Origin: a bacterium UBA2219
GTDB lineage: Bacteria; Desulfobacterota; Deferrimicrobia; Deferrimicrobiales; Deferrimicrobiaceae
NCBI GenBank assembly: GCA_002327765.1
Contig: DCUH01000043.1
Span: forward strand, 35,877-45,852
Direction: 5' to 3'
Length of the DNA: 9,976 bases
This document shows positions 1 through 7,131 of the stretch, one piece after another (position 1 is the stretch's first letter; each line of letters begins with the position of its first letter). Below the pieces are notes generated by a model, which was not told the origin of the DNA, made no database searches, and was given only the letters and a program-made list of their open reading frames with translations. The translations under genes were made by a program, and so were the position numbers.

Positions 1-304
1 CCGCGATCCAGATGTAGGGGGAAAGCAGGTTCGCCCAAAGAAGCGTGGGGACGACCGCCGCCAGGACGATGAGCACCCCTCCCATCGTCGGGGTCCCCTC
101 CTTGACGATGTGGGTCGCCGGCCCGTCCCTGCGGATGGGCTGGCCGATCTGGCGTTCGCGGAGGAACCGGATCAGCCACGGACCGACGACGAAGCAGATC
201 AGGAGGGCGGTGATCGCGGCGTAGATCGTGCGGAACGTGATGTACCGGAACACGTTGAAGAACGAGTAGCTCGTGTGCAGAGGGTACAGCAGGTGGTAGA
301 GCAT
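1..304 (-). CDS. mraY: Phospho-N-acetylmuramoyl-pentapeptide-transferase MraY, 5' part only (runs off left edge)
   Basis: MraY is the integral membrane enzyme that moves phospho-MurNAc-pentapeptide from UDP onto undecaprenyl phosphate to make lipid I. Only the first 101 residues are in the window, against about 360 in the family. The N-terminus reads MLYHLLYPLH, typical of MraY. A first membrane segment lies near residues 24-45 and a second near 76-92. Between them is the conserved cytoplasmic stretch RRDGPATHIVKEGTPTMGG (about 58-76), a MraY hallmark. The ATG at 304 comes 3 bp after the murF stop, and a GGAG ribosome binding site lies 7 nt upstream of it, inside the end of murF. No separate promoter is visible, so it is probably transcribed with murF. 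Identification is firm; the catalytic aspartates lie outside the window. Confidence 0.96.
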   Translation of the reverse strand, partial: MLYHLLYPLHTSYSFFNVFRYITFRTIYAAITALLICFVVGPWLIRFLRERQIGQPIRRDGPATHIVKEGTPTMGGVLIVLAAVVPTLLWANLLSPYIWIA

Positions 305-307
305 CGA

Positions 308-1705
308 CTATCTCCACTCCTCGCGCACGTCGTTCGCTACGATGTCCAGCCTCATTCCCCTCGACCCCTTGACGAGCACCACGTCCCCTGCCGAAAGGCA
401 CCCCCGCACCGCCTCGCGCAGCGTTTCCCGGTCCGTCACGTGCTCGACGGCCAGCGGGTCCATCCCCCCCTCGCAGGCCCCCTTGGCCGCGTACGCCGCC
501 TCCCTGCCGAAGGCGAACAGGCGCCCCACCTTGAGGGCCGCCGCCAGGTGGCCGATGCGGAAGTGAGAGGCCGCGGACGCCTGCCCCAGCTCCAGCATGT
601 CGCCGAACACCACCACGGTCCGCCGCCCGCGCGCCAGCGCGGCCAGCGACCTCAGGGCCGCCTCGACGGACGCCGGGTTCGCGTTGTAGCTGTCGTCCAG
701 CAGGAGCCCCCCGCCCCGGAGCGGCTCCGCGTGGAAGCGCCCCGGCACGGACGAGAACGTTGCGAACCCTTCCTCCATTTCCGCGGGGCGCATCCCCAGC
801 GTGAACGCCACCGCGGCGGCCGCGAGGGCGTTCATGAGGTGGTGCTCTCCCGACACGCCGATGGAGGACGTGAATTCGCCGGCCGGGGTCCGGACGGCGA
901 TCCGCATCCCCGAGTCGGTCATCGAGAGGATGCGGCCGGAGAAGTCGTTCATCGGAACGCCGAAGTACACCTTCTCCGCGGAGCACCGCGCCGCCTCGCG
1001 GACCGCGCGCAGGTCGGTGGCGTTGACCACCGCCACGCCCTCCGGCGGAAGGGCCCGGTAGAGCTCCCCCTTCTCGCGCGCCACCCCCTCCATGGACCCG
1101 AGCCCCGCAAGGTGCGCGGGGGCGATGTTGGTGATCAGGCCGATGTCCGGGGCGGCAATGCCGGCCAGCCGCGCGATCTCCCCGGGGGAGTTGGTCCCCA
1201 TCTCCAGGATCGCCGCGTCGTGCTCCTCCGACAGGGCGAGGAGCGTCAGCGGCATCCCGATCAGGTTGTTCCGGTTCCCGGCGTTGCAGAGCACCCGGCG
1301 CGACCGGGACAGGAGGCAGTACAGCATCTCCTTGGTGGTCGTCTTCCCCGAGCTCCCGGTGATGGCTACGAGGGGGATGCGACGGTGGCGCAGCCGGTGG
1401 GCCCGCGCCAGGTCCCCCAGCGCCTCCACGGGGTCGCGCACCACGAAGACGGGCCGGGTCCGGGCCAGCGCCGCGGGGACCTTTTTCGCCCCCGCCTCGG
1501 AGACGATCGCCGCGAGCGCCCCCTTGCCGAACGCCTCCCCCACGTAGTCCGCCCCGTCGGCCCGCTCGCCCGGCAGCGCGACGAAGACGGCCTTCGGCCC
1601 GATCTCCCGGCTGTCCGTCGTCACGACGCCGATCGGTTCGGGGACGGAGATCCCCGCGGCCTCCCGCAAAGGCTGGATCGCGCCGATCACCTCCGGCAGG
1701 GTCAT
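308..1705 (-). CDS. murF: UDP-N-acetylmuramoyl-tripeptide--D-alanyl-D-alanine ligase MurF
   Basis: MurF is the cytoplasmic ATP-dependent ligase that adds D-Ala-D-Ala to UDP-MurNAc-tripeptide, the last soluble step of precursor synthesis. The 465-residue product has the normal family length. The N-terminal substrate domain includes TTDSRE (29-34). The central ATPase domain has the P-loop AITGSSGKTTTKEM (114-127) and NAGNRNNLIGMPLTLL (141-156). The C-terminal domain has DDSYNANPAS (337-346), a MurF signature, then FGDMLELG (367-374) and VKGSRGMRLD (445-454). I chose the ATG at 1705. The reading frame is open further upstream to 1786, but that extension lies within the murE coding region and is not MurF-like. 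The start is 1 bp past the murE stop, with purine-rich GGGGCGG just upstream. It is tightly coupled to murE and mraY. Confidence 0.97.
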   Translation of the reverse strand: MTLPEVIGAIQPLREAAGISVPEPIGVVTTDSREIGPKAVFVALPGERADGADYVGEAFGKGALAAIVSEAGAKKVPAALARTRPVFVVRDPVEALGDLARAHRLRHRRIPLVAITGSSGKTTTKEMLYCLLSRSRRVLCNAGNRNNLIGMPLTLLALSEEHDAAILEMGTNSPGEIARLAGIAAPDIGLITNIAPAHLAGLGSMEGVAREKGELYRALPPEGVAVVNATDLRAVREAARCSAEKVYFGVPMNDFSGRILSMTDSGMRIAVRTPAGEFTSSIGVSGEHHLMNALAAAAVAFTLGMRPAEMEEGFATFSSVPGRFHAEPLRGGGLLLDDSYNANPASVEAALRSLAALARGRRTVVVFGDMLELGQASAASHFRIGHLAAALKVGRLFAFGREAAYAAKGACEGGMDPLAVEHVTDRETLREAVRGCLSAGDVVLVKGSRGMRLDIVANDVREEWR

Positions 1706-1706
1706 C

Positions 1707-3206
1707 CTACCGCCCCTGGGCGAGCACATCCCGGACCACCCCCCGGTCGTCGAACGGCAGGCGCCGGTCCCCGACGATCTGGACATCCTCGTGTCCTTTC
1801 CCGACGATCGCGATCGTGTCGCCCGCTTCCGCCAGCGACAACGCCGCGGAGATCGCCGCCCTCCGGTCGTGCACCACCAGGTAGTACCCGTCGCCCCAAT
1901 CCACCGGCCCGCGAGCCTCCATGAACCCCTCGGAGGAAAGCCCCGGGAGGATCTCCGAGATGATCGCGGCGGGATCCTCGTTCCGCGGGTTGTCGGAGGT
2001 CACCACCACGACGTCGGAGCGAAGCGCCGCGATGCGCCCCATCTCGGGCCGCTTGCCCCGGTCCCTGTCGCCCCCGCAGCCGAACACCGTGATGAGGCGC
2101 CCTTCCGCGAGCGCACGGAGCGTCTGGAGCACCCGGTCCATGCCGTCCGGCGTGTGGGCGTAATCGACGAAGATGTGCAACCCCCGGTCGTTGTCCACCG
2201 GCTCCAGCCTGCCGGGGATCGAGCGGACCGACTCGATCCCGGCCGCGACGGCTTCCGGCGGGACGGAGAGCAGCAGCGCGCCGGCGACGGCCGCCATGAT
2301 GTTGGACACGTTGTGCGCCCCGATCAACCCGGAGCGCAGCGACAGGCGGCCCGCGGGGGTGGCCAGCACCATCGCGGACCCCTCCCACGTCATCGCCATC
2401 CCGAGCGGGAAGATCTCCCGGGACCGGGAGAACCCGAAGGTCAGGGCGGAAGGGAATTCCTGCGCGAGCCGCTCCCCGTAGGGGTCGTCGGCGTTCAGCG
2501 CGACGCCTGCGCGCTTCCCCCCGGAGGCGAGGTACTCCCGGAAGAACCTCGCCTTGGCCTGGAAATACGATTCCATGTCGCCGTGGAAGTCGAGGTGGTC
2601 CCGCGTGAGGTTGGTGAAGATCCCGAGGTCGAAACGCACCCCCTCGATGCGCCCCTGGGCCGCGCTGTGGGAGGAAACCTCCATCACGAGGTCCGTGGCC
2701 CCCGCCGCGAGCGACTCCGCCATCACGGCCTGGAGGTCGTGGGGGAACGGCGTGGTCAGCCCCTTCCGCAGGACCTTCCCCCCGACCCGGTAGTCGATCG
2801 TCCCGATGACCGCGGGGATCCTCCCGGCGGCCCGCAGGATCCCCTCCAGCAGGTAGCAGGTCGTCGTCTTGCCGTTGGTCCCCGTGATCCCGGCGACCCG
2901 AAGGGTCGCGGAAGGGTCTCCGTGGAAGGCGACCGCGGACTTCCAGAGCGCCTCCGCCGTCGAAGGCACGCGAACGACCGGCAGGGGAGGGGACGGGACG
3001 TCCCGCTCCACCAGCGCCGCCGCCGCGCCGGCGCGTGCCGCCGCGCCGAGGAATTCGTGGCCGTCGGCCTTCGCGCCGGCGAGAGCCACGAAGAGGTCGC
3101 CCGGGCGGACGGCGCGCGAATCGACCCGGATCCCCTCGATCTCGATCTCTCCGGGAACGGCCGGCGCCGCGGGCCCGAGGAACCGGAGAAGCTCCGAAAG
3201 CCTCAA
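1707..3206 (-). CDS. murE: UDP-N-acetylmuramoyl-L-alanyl-D-glutamate--2,6-diaminopimelate ligase MurE
   Basis: MurE adds the third stem-peptide residue to UDP-MurNAc-L-Ala-D-Glu in the cytoplasm. The 499-residue product has family length. Visible motifs are VDSRAVRPGDLFVAL (28-42), the P-loop GITGTNGKTT (106-115), the EVSSHS region (176-181), the lysine of YFQAKARFF (K218, expected to be carbamylated), FVDYAHTPDG (346-355) and GKGHED (469-474). DNPRNEDP (405-412) is the signature for meso-diaminopimelate rather than lysine, pointing to a Gram-negative-type wall. The start is TTG at 3206. It overlaps the ftsI stop in the four bases TTGA, and GGGGGAG lies 5 nt upstream. Translation downstream of this codon begins with the family-like RLSELLRFLG, whereas the frame upstream, open to 4226, is only the ftsI region read out of frame. 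Identification is firm; the TTG start is well supported. Confidence 0.96.
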   Translation of the reverse strand: MRLSELLRFLGPAAPAVPGEIEIEGIRVDSRAVRPGDLFVALAGAKADGHEFLGAAARAGAAAALVERDVPSPPLPVVRVPSTAEALWKSAVAFHGDPSATLRVAGITGTNGKTTTCYLLEGILRAAGRIPAVIGTIDYRVGGKVLRKGLTTPFPHDLQAVMAESLAAGATDLVMEVSSHSAAQGRIEGVRFDLGIFTNLTRDHLDFHGDMESYFQAKARFFREYLASGGKRAGVALNADDPYGERLAQEFPSALTFGFSRSREIFPLGMAMTWEGSAMVLATPAGRLSLRSGLIGAHNVSNIMAAVAGALLLSVPPEAVAAGIESVRSIPGRLEPVDNDRGLHIFVDYAHTPDGMDRVLQTLRALAEGRLITVFGCGGDRDRGKRPEMGRIAALRSDVVVVTSDNPRNEDPAAIISEILPGLSSEGFMEARGPVDWGDGYYLVVHDRRAAISAALSLAEAGDTIAIVGKGHEDVQIVGDRRLPFDDRGVVRDVLAQGR

Positions 3207-5254
3207 CGGTTCTCCCCCTTGGAGACGACCTTCACCGGCGCACTTTCCGCGGCGAACCGGACCGAGCATTCGGCGCCCGGCGAAAGGACGCTCCCGGCGA
3301 CGGGAGTCTGGGAGCGGGCGATCCCGCTTCCCGAAATGGACAGCTTGACGGGGTACCGGTTCATCAGGTCGACGACCCGCCCCATCGACAGCCCCGCGAG
3401 GTCCGGCATGATCATCGGGCTCGGGGACGCCGCGGTGGACACGGGCGTCATGTGGACCCCGCGGGAACCCCCCGGCGATGCCGGCGCCTCGGGCTTTGCG
3501 GGCCTTTCGGGCTCCGCGTCGACGATGGGCTCCGTCGGCTGGATGCCGAGGTAGTAGGCCGTCTTGACCGCGATCTGGTTGAACGCCGGCGCGGCGACCA
3601 CCCCGCCGTAGACCTGCCCGCGCGGCTCGTCGATCACGACGAGGATGAGCAGCTCCGGGTCCTGGAGGGGGAGGAACCCGATGAAGGACGCGGTCCGCTT
3701 GTCGGGGGAATACCTTCCCGTGCCGGGCTCCACTTTCTGCGCCGTGCCGGTCTTCCCTCCGACGAGGAACCCCTTGATCCGGGCCTGCGTTCCCGTCCCG
3801 TCCCCCTGGACCACGCTTCCCAGGATCTCGCGCATCTGGGAGGAGGTTCTGGGCGAAAGGACGCGGCGAAGCTCGCGCGGCTCCCCGCGGTACACCGGGT
3901 TCCCCTCGGGGTCGCGGATCTCCCGCACGATGTAGGGCTTCAACATCCTGCCGCCGTTTATGACCGCCGACATCCCGGCGGCCAGCTGCACCGGGGTCAC
4001 GGAGATCCCCTGCCCGAAGGAGACCGTGGCGCGCCGGATGCGGCTGTTGAAGGCGCTCCTGGTAGGGCCGATCCCCGGGACCTCCCCCTTGAGCTCGATG
4101 CCGGTGCGGGTGCCGAACCCGAAGGCGCGGATCATGTCGTAGAAGCGGTCCCCGTTCATCCGCTCGTTGATCTTCGTGATCCCGATGTTGCTCGAGACCT
4201 TGAGGATGTCCGCCCCGTTGAGCCACCCGTACTTGTGGGTGTCGTGGATGGTCCTCCCCGCGTAGGCGTACTTGCCGTTCTCGCAGAAGAACATGTCCGA
4301 TTTCCGGATCGCGCCCGTCTCGAGGGCCGCCGCCAGCGTGAACACCTTGAAGGTGGACCCTGGCTCGAAGCTGTCCGTCAGCGGCTGGTTCCTCCGGGCG
4401 GAGGGGGGGGCGCCGGCGGGCGCGTTCGGGTTGAACGTCGGGGCGGTCGCCATCGCCAGCACCTCGCCCGTCTTCGGGGACAGCACCAGCGCCATCCCCC
4501 CGCGGGCCTTGTACTTCGCCACGGCGGCCAGGAGCTCCTTCTCCGCGATGTGCTGTATGTTCCGGTCGATCGTCAGCGTCACCGAGTGCCCCTTGGAGTT
4601 GACCTCCACGGACGTGCTCGCGGGGACGATGAGCCGCCCCCGGGCGTCGCGCTCGCAGACCAGGTGCGCCCGCTCTCCGCGCAGGTAATTGTCCAGGGCG
4701 AGCTCGACCCCTTCGATCCCCTCGCAGTCCAGGTTCGTGAAGCCGAGGAGGGAGGCGGCGAGCTCCCTGTTGGGGTAGAAGCGCTTCGGCTCCTCGACGG
4801 TGCCGATCCCGTCGACGGCCGAGGCCTTCCCGCGGGTCCGCGGGTCGAGTGCGGCCAGCGCCTCCTTCACCTCGAGGACCGCTTCGTCCGCGGCCGTGGA
4901 GGGCATCTGGCGGCGCACCCAGACGAAGCTCTTGTCCGAAGAGAACAGCTTTTTCAGCTCCCGGGCCGGGCGCGATACCCGGGGCGCCAGCAGGGCGGCG
5001 GCCCGGTTGGGGTTCGAAAGCTTCGCGGGCTGGACGAAGATAGACTTCGTCGCGATGCTCACCGCGAGCTCGCTGCCGTTCCTGTCGTGGATCACGCCCC
5101 GCTCCGGGACGAGGGGAATGGAGGTCCCGTACTGCTTCGCGCCCCTCTCCCGGATTCCTTTCACCCCGAGGACCTGGATGTGAAAGGCCCTGGCGACGAC
5201 GAGGACGTAGAGCGAAAGGAGTACCCCGAGGATCAGGCGCGCGCGCGGGATCAT
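3203..5254 (-). CDS. ftsI: Septal peptidoglycan transpeptidase FtsI (PBP3, class B) with a C-terminal PASTA domain
   Basis: FtsI is the division-specific class B penicillin-binding protein that cross-links septal peptidoglycan in the periplasm, working with FtsW and the FtsQLB complex. The 683-residue product starts with a short cytoplasmic tail and one membrane anchor (about 7-23). The dimerisation domain carries PERGVIHDRNGSELA (50-64). The transpeptidase domain has all three active-site motifs: SxxK as STFK (S300-K303), SxN as SSN (354-356) and KTGT (501-504). A Pro/Ala/Ser-rich linker (about 572-614) leads to a PASTA-like domain (about 615-668, MPDLAGLSMGRVVDLMNRY and on). E. coli FtsI is shorter and lacks PASTA; I recall PASTA-tailed versions in deltaproteobacteria and Gram-positives. 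The ATG at 5254 lies 1 bp after the ftsL stop, behind a weak purine run. Enzyme identity is very firm; the PASTA call is by eye. Confidence 0.96.
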   Translation of the reverse strand: MIPRARLILGVLLSLYVLVVARAFHIQVLGVKGIRERGAKQYGTSIPLVPERGVIHDRNGSELAVSIATKSIFVQPAKLSNPNRAAALLAPRVSRPARELKKLFSSDKSFVWVRRQMPSTAADEAVLEVKEALAALDPRTRGKASAVDGIGTVEEPKRFYPNRELAASLLGFTNLDCEGIEGVELALDNYLRGERAHLVCERDARGRLIVPASTSVEVNSKGHSVTLTIDRNIQHIAEKELLAAVAKYKARGGMALVLSPKTGEVLAMATAPTFNPNAPAGAPPSARRNQPLTDSFEPGSTFKVFTLAAALETGAIRKSDMFFCENGKYAYAGRTIHDTHKYGWLNGADILKVSSNIGITKINERMNGDRFYDMIRAFGFGTRTGIELKGEVPGIGPTRSAFNSRIRRATVSFGQGISVTPVQLAAGMSAVINGGRMLKPYIVREIRDPEGNPVYRGEPRELRRVLSPRTSSQMREILGSVVQGDGTGTQARIKGFLVGGKTGTAQKVEPGTGRYSPDKRTASFIGFLPLQDPELLILVVIDEPRGQVYGGVVAAPAFNQIAVKTAYYLGIQPTEPIVDAEPERPAKPEAPASPGGSRGVHMTPVSTAASPSPMIMPDLAGLSMGRVVDLMNRYPVKLSISGSGIARSQTPVAGSVLSPGAECSVRFAAESAPVKVVSKGENR
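3212..3218 (-). promoter_or_regulatory. Ribosome binding site that sets the murE TTG start
   Basis: GGGGGAG lies 5 nt upstream of the TTG at 3206, inside the last codons of ftsI. It supports the unusual TTG start, for which no nearby ATG or GTG in the frame is a better choice. This is read from sequence and spacing only. Confidence 0.6.
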
Positions 5255-5255
5255 C

Positions 5256-5588
5256 TCACCGGATGACCCCCTCCATCCGGGGGTCCACCATCCCGAGCTC
5301 GGTGCGGGCGATGGTATCGATGCGCGCCGGGCTTCTCAGAGCGAGGATCTCGGTCCGGAGGACGTCCTTCTGCATCTGCAGGGTCCGCTTCTCCTCCAGG
5401 GCGGTGGATACCCGGTACCCCGTCCGGATGTACTGCCCCGAGAGCCATACGTTGAAGAGGCCGATGCCGAGCAGCACGGCCAGCAGGACCAGGAACGCCT
5501 TGCGGCGGGGCACGGCGGGGATCGGCGGGGCTTCCCTGCGGATCTCCGAGATGATGTAGACGCCGTTGCCCACGGTGATCTTCGTCAT
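5256..5588 (-). CDS. ftsL: Cell division protein FtsL
   Basis: FtsL is a small bitopic inner-membrane protein of the FtsQLB complex that recruits and activates FtsW-FtsI. The 110-residue product has the expected plan: a cytoplasmic tail (1-30) ending in basic PRRK, one transmembrane helix (about 31-49, AFLVLLAVLLGIGLFNVWL), then a periplasmic coiled-coil-like stretch (about 57-87). The end, RIDTIARTELGMVDP (89-103), is the usual FtsL/DivIC pattern. Overall sequence conservation in this family is low, so the call rests on size, topology and position between rsmH and ftsI. The ATG at 5588 overlaps the rsmH stop as ATGA and has a strong GGAGG 7 nt upstream, so translation is probably coupled to rsmH. 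Confidence 0.9.
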   Translation of the reverse strand: MTKITVGNGVYIISEIRREAPPIPAVPRRKAFLVLLAVLLGIGLFNVWLSGQYIRTGYRVSTALEEKRTLQMQKDVLRTEILALRSPARIDTIARTELGMVDPRMEGVIR

Positions 5589-6511
5589 GTCGATTCCTCC
5601 TCCGAAAGCGCCTTGCGCGCCGCCCGGAGCTTCGCGCTCCGGGCCCTGGGGTTTTCGCGCCTCTCCTGTTCCGTCGGGACCACCGGCTTCCGGGTCAGCA
5701 CCCGGAACGCCGCGCTTTCACCTTTCTCCGCCCGTCCCAGCCGGCGAAACGCCGTCTTCACCAGCCGGTCCTCGAGGGAGTGGAAGCTGATCACCGCCAC
5801 CCTGCCTCCGGGGGAAAGGTGCTCCGGGAACCCGTCGAGGAAGGCCTCGAGGGAGGAAAGCTCCCGGTTCACTGCGATCCGGAGCGCCTGGAACACCCGC
5901 GTGGCCGGGTGGATGTCCCTGGGCCACGCCCTGCGGGGGATCGCCGCCGCGACCAGCCGGGCCAGCTCCGCGGTCGTGCGGATCGGCTCCCCCCTCCTGC
6001 GCTCCGCCACGGCCCGGGCGATGCGGCGCGAGAAACGCTCTTCCCCGAAAAGGTAGAAGATGTCGGCCAGCTCCTCTTCGCGCGCGTCGCGCAGGATCTC
6101 CGCCGCGGTCGGCCTGTCCCCCCCCGGGTCGCGCCGCATGTCGAGCGGCCCCTCCTCCCGGAAGGAGAAGCCGCGGGAGGGGTCGTCGAGCTGGAGCGAG
6201 GAGATCCCGAGGTCGAGGAGCATGCCGTCGAACCTCCTGCCTCCGGCCGCCTCCCGCAGGGAGGCGAAGTCCGAGAAGTCGGTCCGCACCGCACGGACCC
6301 AGGGGAACCGCGCCAGTTTTTCCGCGGCGACCGCGAGCATCGACGGGTCCTCGTCCGCGCAGACCAGCAGGCCGCCCGGGCCGATTCTCCCGGCGATCTC
6401 CGCGGCGTGCCCCCCCGCCCCGGTCGTTCCGTCCAGGAAGACCTCGCCGGGGGAGGGCTCAAGCAATCCCAACGTCTCCTGGAAAAGAACGGGGATATGG
6501 GCAGTCGCCAA
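5585..6511 (-). CDS. rsmH: 16S rRNA (cytosine(1402)-N(4))-methyltransferase RsmH (MraW)
   Basis: RsmH uses S-adenosylmethionine to methylate N4 of C1402 in the decoding centre of 16S rRNA. The 308-residue product has family length. Motifs in order are HIPVLFQET (5-13), the SAM-binding DGTTGAGGHA (27-36), DLGISSLQLDD (100-110), GFSFREEGPLDMRRD (114-128), HPATRVFQALRIAVNREL (201-218), ISFHSLEDRLVK (241-252) and the C-terminal NPRARSAKLRAARK. The start is TTG at 6511, 3 bp after the mraZ stop. It places HIPVL at residue 5, as in homologues, and no ATG or GTG fits better. A weak GGGA lies about 8 nt upstream, so expression may depend on coupling to mraZ. The stop overlaps the ftsL start. Identification is firm; the TTG start is likely. 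Confidence 0.96.
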   Translation of the reverse strand: MATAHIPVLFQETLGLLEPSPGEVFLDGTTGAGGHAAEIAGRIGPGGLLVCADEDPSMLAVAAEKLARFPWVRAVRTDFSDFASLREAAGGRRFDGMLLDLGISSLQLDDPSRGFSFREEGPLDMRRDPGGDRPTAAEILRDAREEELADIFYLFGEERFSRRIARAVAERRRGEPIRTTAELARLVAAAIPRRAWPRDIHPATRVFQALRIAVNRELSSLEAFLDGFPEHLSPGGRVAVISFHSLEDRLVKTAFRRLGRAEKGESAAFRVLTRKPVVPTEQERRENPRARSAKLRAARKALSEEEST

Positions 6512-6514
6512 GGG

Positions 6515-6967
6515 TCAGATCCCGAGCGCGCTGATCTCTTTGGCGAACTCGGGGTCGTCCTTGACTTCGGCCTCGAATCGGCCCAGCTCCTCCTGCCAAC
6601 GCGCAAGCGACCAGACCTCGAACCGGTTGGGCATCCCCTGGATGACGACCTCCTTCTCCAGCCCGGCGTAATTGCGCAGCGAAGGCGGGATCAGGATCCG
6701 TCCCTGCTTGTCGGGGACCGCCTCGACCGCCCCGCCGACGAAGAACCGGACGAAGGTGTTCATCCGCCGGTCGGTGGTCGGGACCAGGGCGGCCCGCTCC
6801 TCGATGCGCGCCCAGTCCTCCGCCGCGAACACGTAGAGACAGCCGGAGTAATTGGTGATGAAGAAGGATTCCTGGCCGGTTTCCTGCAGGCGCTCGCGGA
6901 AAGGGGCGGGAACGTTCACCCGCCCTTTGGGGTCGATGGTATGCTCGAAGCGGCCTCGGAAGATCAC
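6515..6967 (-). CDS. mraZ: Transcriptional regulator MraZ, first gene of the dcw operon
   Basis: MraZ is a DNA-binding protein of the AbrB/SpoVT swapped-hairpin fold that forms a ring oligomer and represses its own dcw promoter. Two tandem domains are visible. The first carries IFRGRFEHTIDPKGRVNVPAPFRERL, with the conserved DPKGR; the second carries AVPDKQGRILIPPSLRNYAGL, with DKQGR. The product is 150 residues from the chosen GTG at 6967, the normal length, and starts close to the conserved FRGxFEHTID as in homologues. A longer frame opens at another GTG at 7003. That codon would lie only about 3 nt from the predicted transcription start and has no ribosome binding site, whereas AAAGG lies 4 nt upstream of the GTG at 6967. 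The stop is followed after 3 bp by rsmH. Confidence 0.95.
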   Translation of the reverse strand: MIFRGRFEHTIDPKGRVNVPAPFRERLQETGQESFFITNYSGCLYVFAAEDWARIEERAALVPTTDRRMNTFVRFFVGGAVEAVPDKQGRILIPPSLRNYAGLEKEVVIQGMPNRFEVWSLARWQEELGRFEAEVKDDPEFAKEISALGI

Positions 6968-6971
6968 TGGG

Positions 6972-6976
6972 ACCTT
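6972..6976 (-). promoter_or_regulatory. mraZ ribosome binding site (decides the start at 6967)
   Basis: AAAGG lies 4 nt upstream of the GTG at 6967. It is the end of the third MraZ-type repeat, so operator and ribosome binding site share bases. The flanks TGGG (6982-6979) and CCCA (6971-6968) are complementary and could form a small 4-bp hairpin with this site in the 7-nt loop. Confidence 0.6.
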
Positions 6977-7012
6977 TACCCACCTTTCCCCACAATTCCC
7001 CACTTGGGGAAT
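6973..7012 (-). promoter_or_regulatory. MraZ operator: three 10-bp TGGG direct repeats plus one inverted copy
   Basis: Read on the minus strand, three units follow one another with exact 10-bp spacing: TGGGGAATTG (7002-6993), TGGGGAAAGG (6992-6983) and TGGGTAAAGG (6982-6973). A fourth copy, TGGGGAAT, lies on the opposite strand (7005-7012). With the first unit it forms an 8-bp-arm inverted repeat (6995-7012) separated by 2 bp. TGGG-containing repeats at roughly 10-bp period just upstream of mraZ are the known MraZ target in E. coli and related systems, where MraZ represses the operon. Here they sit from the -10 region through the start of the transcript to the ribosome binding site, which fits repression by steric block. 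The repeats are directly seen; binding is inferred. Confidence 0.82.
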
Positions 7013-7040
7013 ATTCTACAAGTGAAGAAAGGGGTGTCAA
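7013..7040 (-). promoter_or_regulatory. Promoter of the dcw operon (Pmra)
   Basis: On the minus strand a perfect -35 TTGACA (7040-7035) is followed after 16 bp by -10 TAGAAT (7018-7013), one mismatch from TATAAT. The predicted transcript start is near 7006, giving an mraZ leader of about 40 nt. This is the best sigma70-like promoter in the window. It lies in an AT-richer island between rnpB and mraZ and is the only promoter I can see for the whole cluster down to mraY. Confidence 0.8.
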
Positions 7041-7131
7041 GGTATTTCAACGCATTTTCAAAGGAAATTTTCCCCGGCGGCGGGGTGGGTGGGCTTTTCG
7101 GTCCGTTCTCGTGGGATGCAACCGGGGAAGA
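7041..7131. other. Short intergenic stretch between rnpB and the dcw promoter
   Basis: This stretch holds no gene that I can support. It contains an AT-rich patch (about 7041-7070) just upstream of the -35 box that could help promoter activity. It also contains a small CCCCG/CGGGG stem (7072-7085) without a proper T-tract in the minus direction. I see no convincing terminator for rnpB here. Confidence 0.5.

Noticed and set aside
110..1924. Long plus-strand open frame of about 600 codons
   Set aside because: It lies antisense to murF and murE, is very rich in Arg, Pro and Gly, and resembles no family. It is a GC-driven shadow. The other long plus-strand frames (for example 1791-3554, 3035-5266, 5780-7708) fail for the same reason.
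1702..2388. 228-residue minus-strand frame within murE
   Set aside because: It is an alternative frame of murE with low-complexity Arg/Gly/Ala composition and no motif.
3207..4226. N-terminal extension of murE to give an 839-residue protein
   Set aside because: The extra part is ftsI sequence read in another frame. MurE similarity begins right after the TTG at 3206, which has a good ribosome binding site.
6968..7003. Longer mraZ starting at GTG 7003
   Set aside because: The added residues fall on the operator repeats, the start would be almost at the predicted transcript start, and homologues begin just before FRGxFEHTID.
7072..7085. CCCCG/CGGGG hairpin as a terminator for rnpB
   Set aside because: The stem is only 5 bp and is followed on the minus strand by AAAATTT rather than a run of T.
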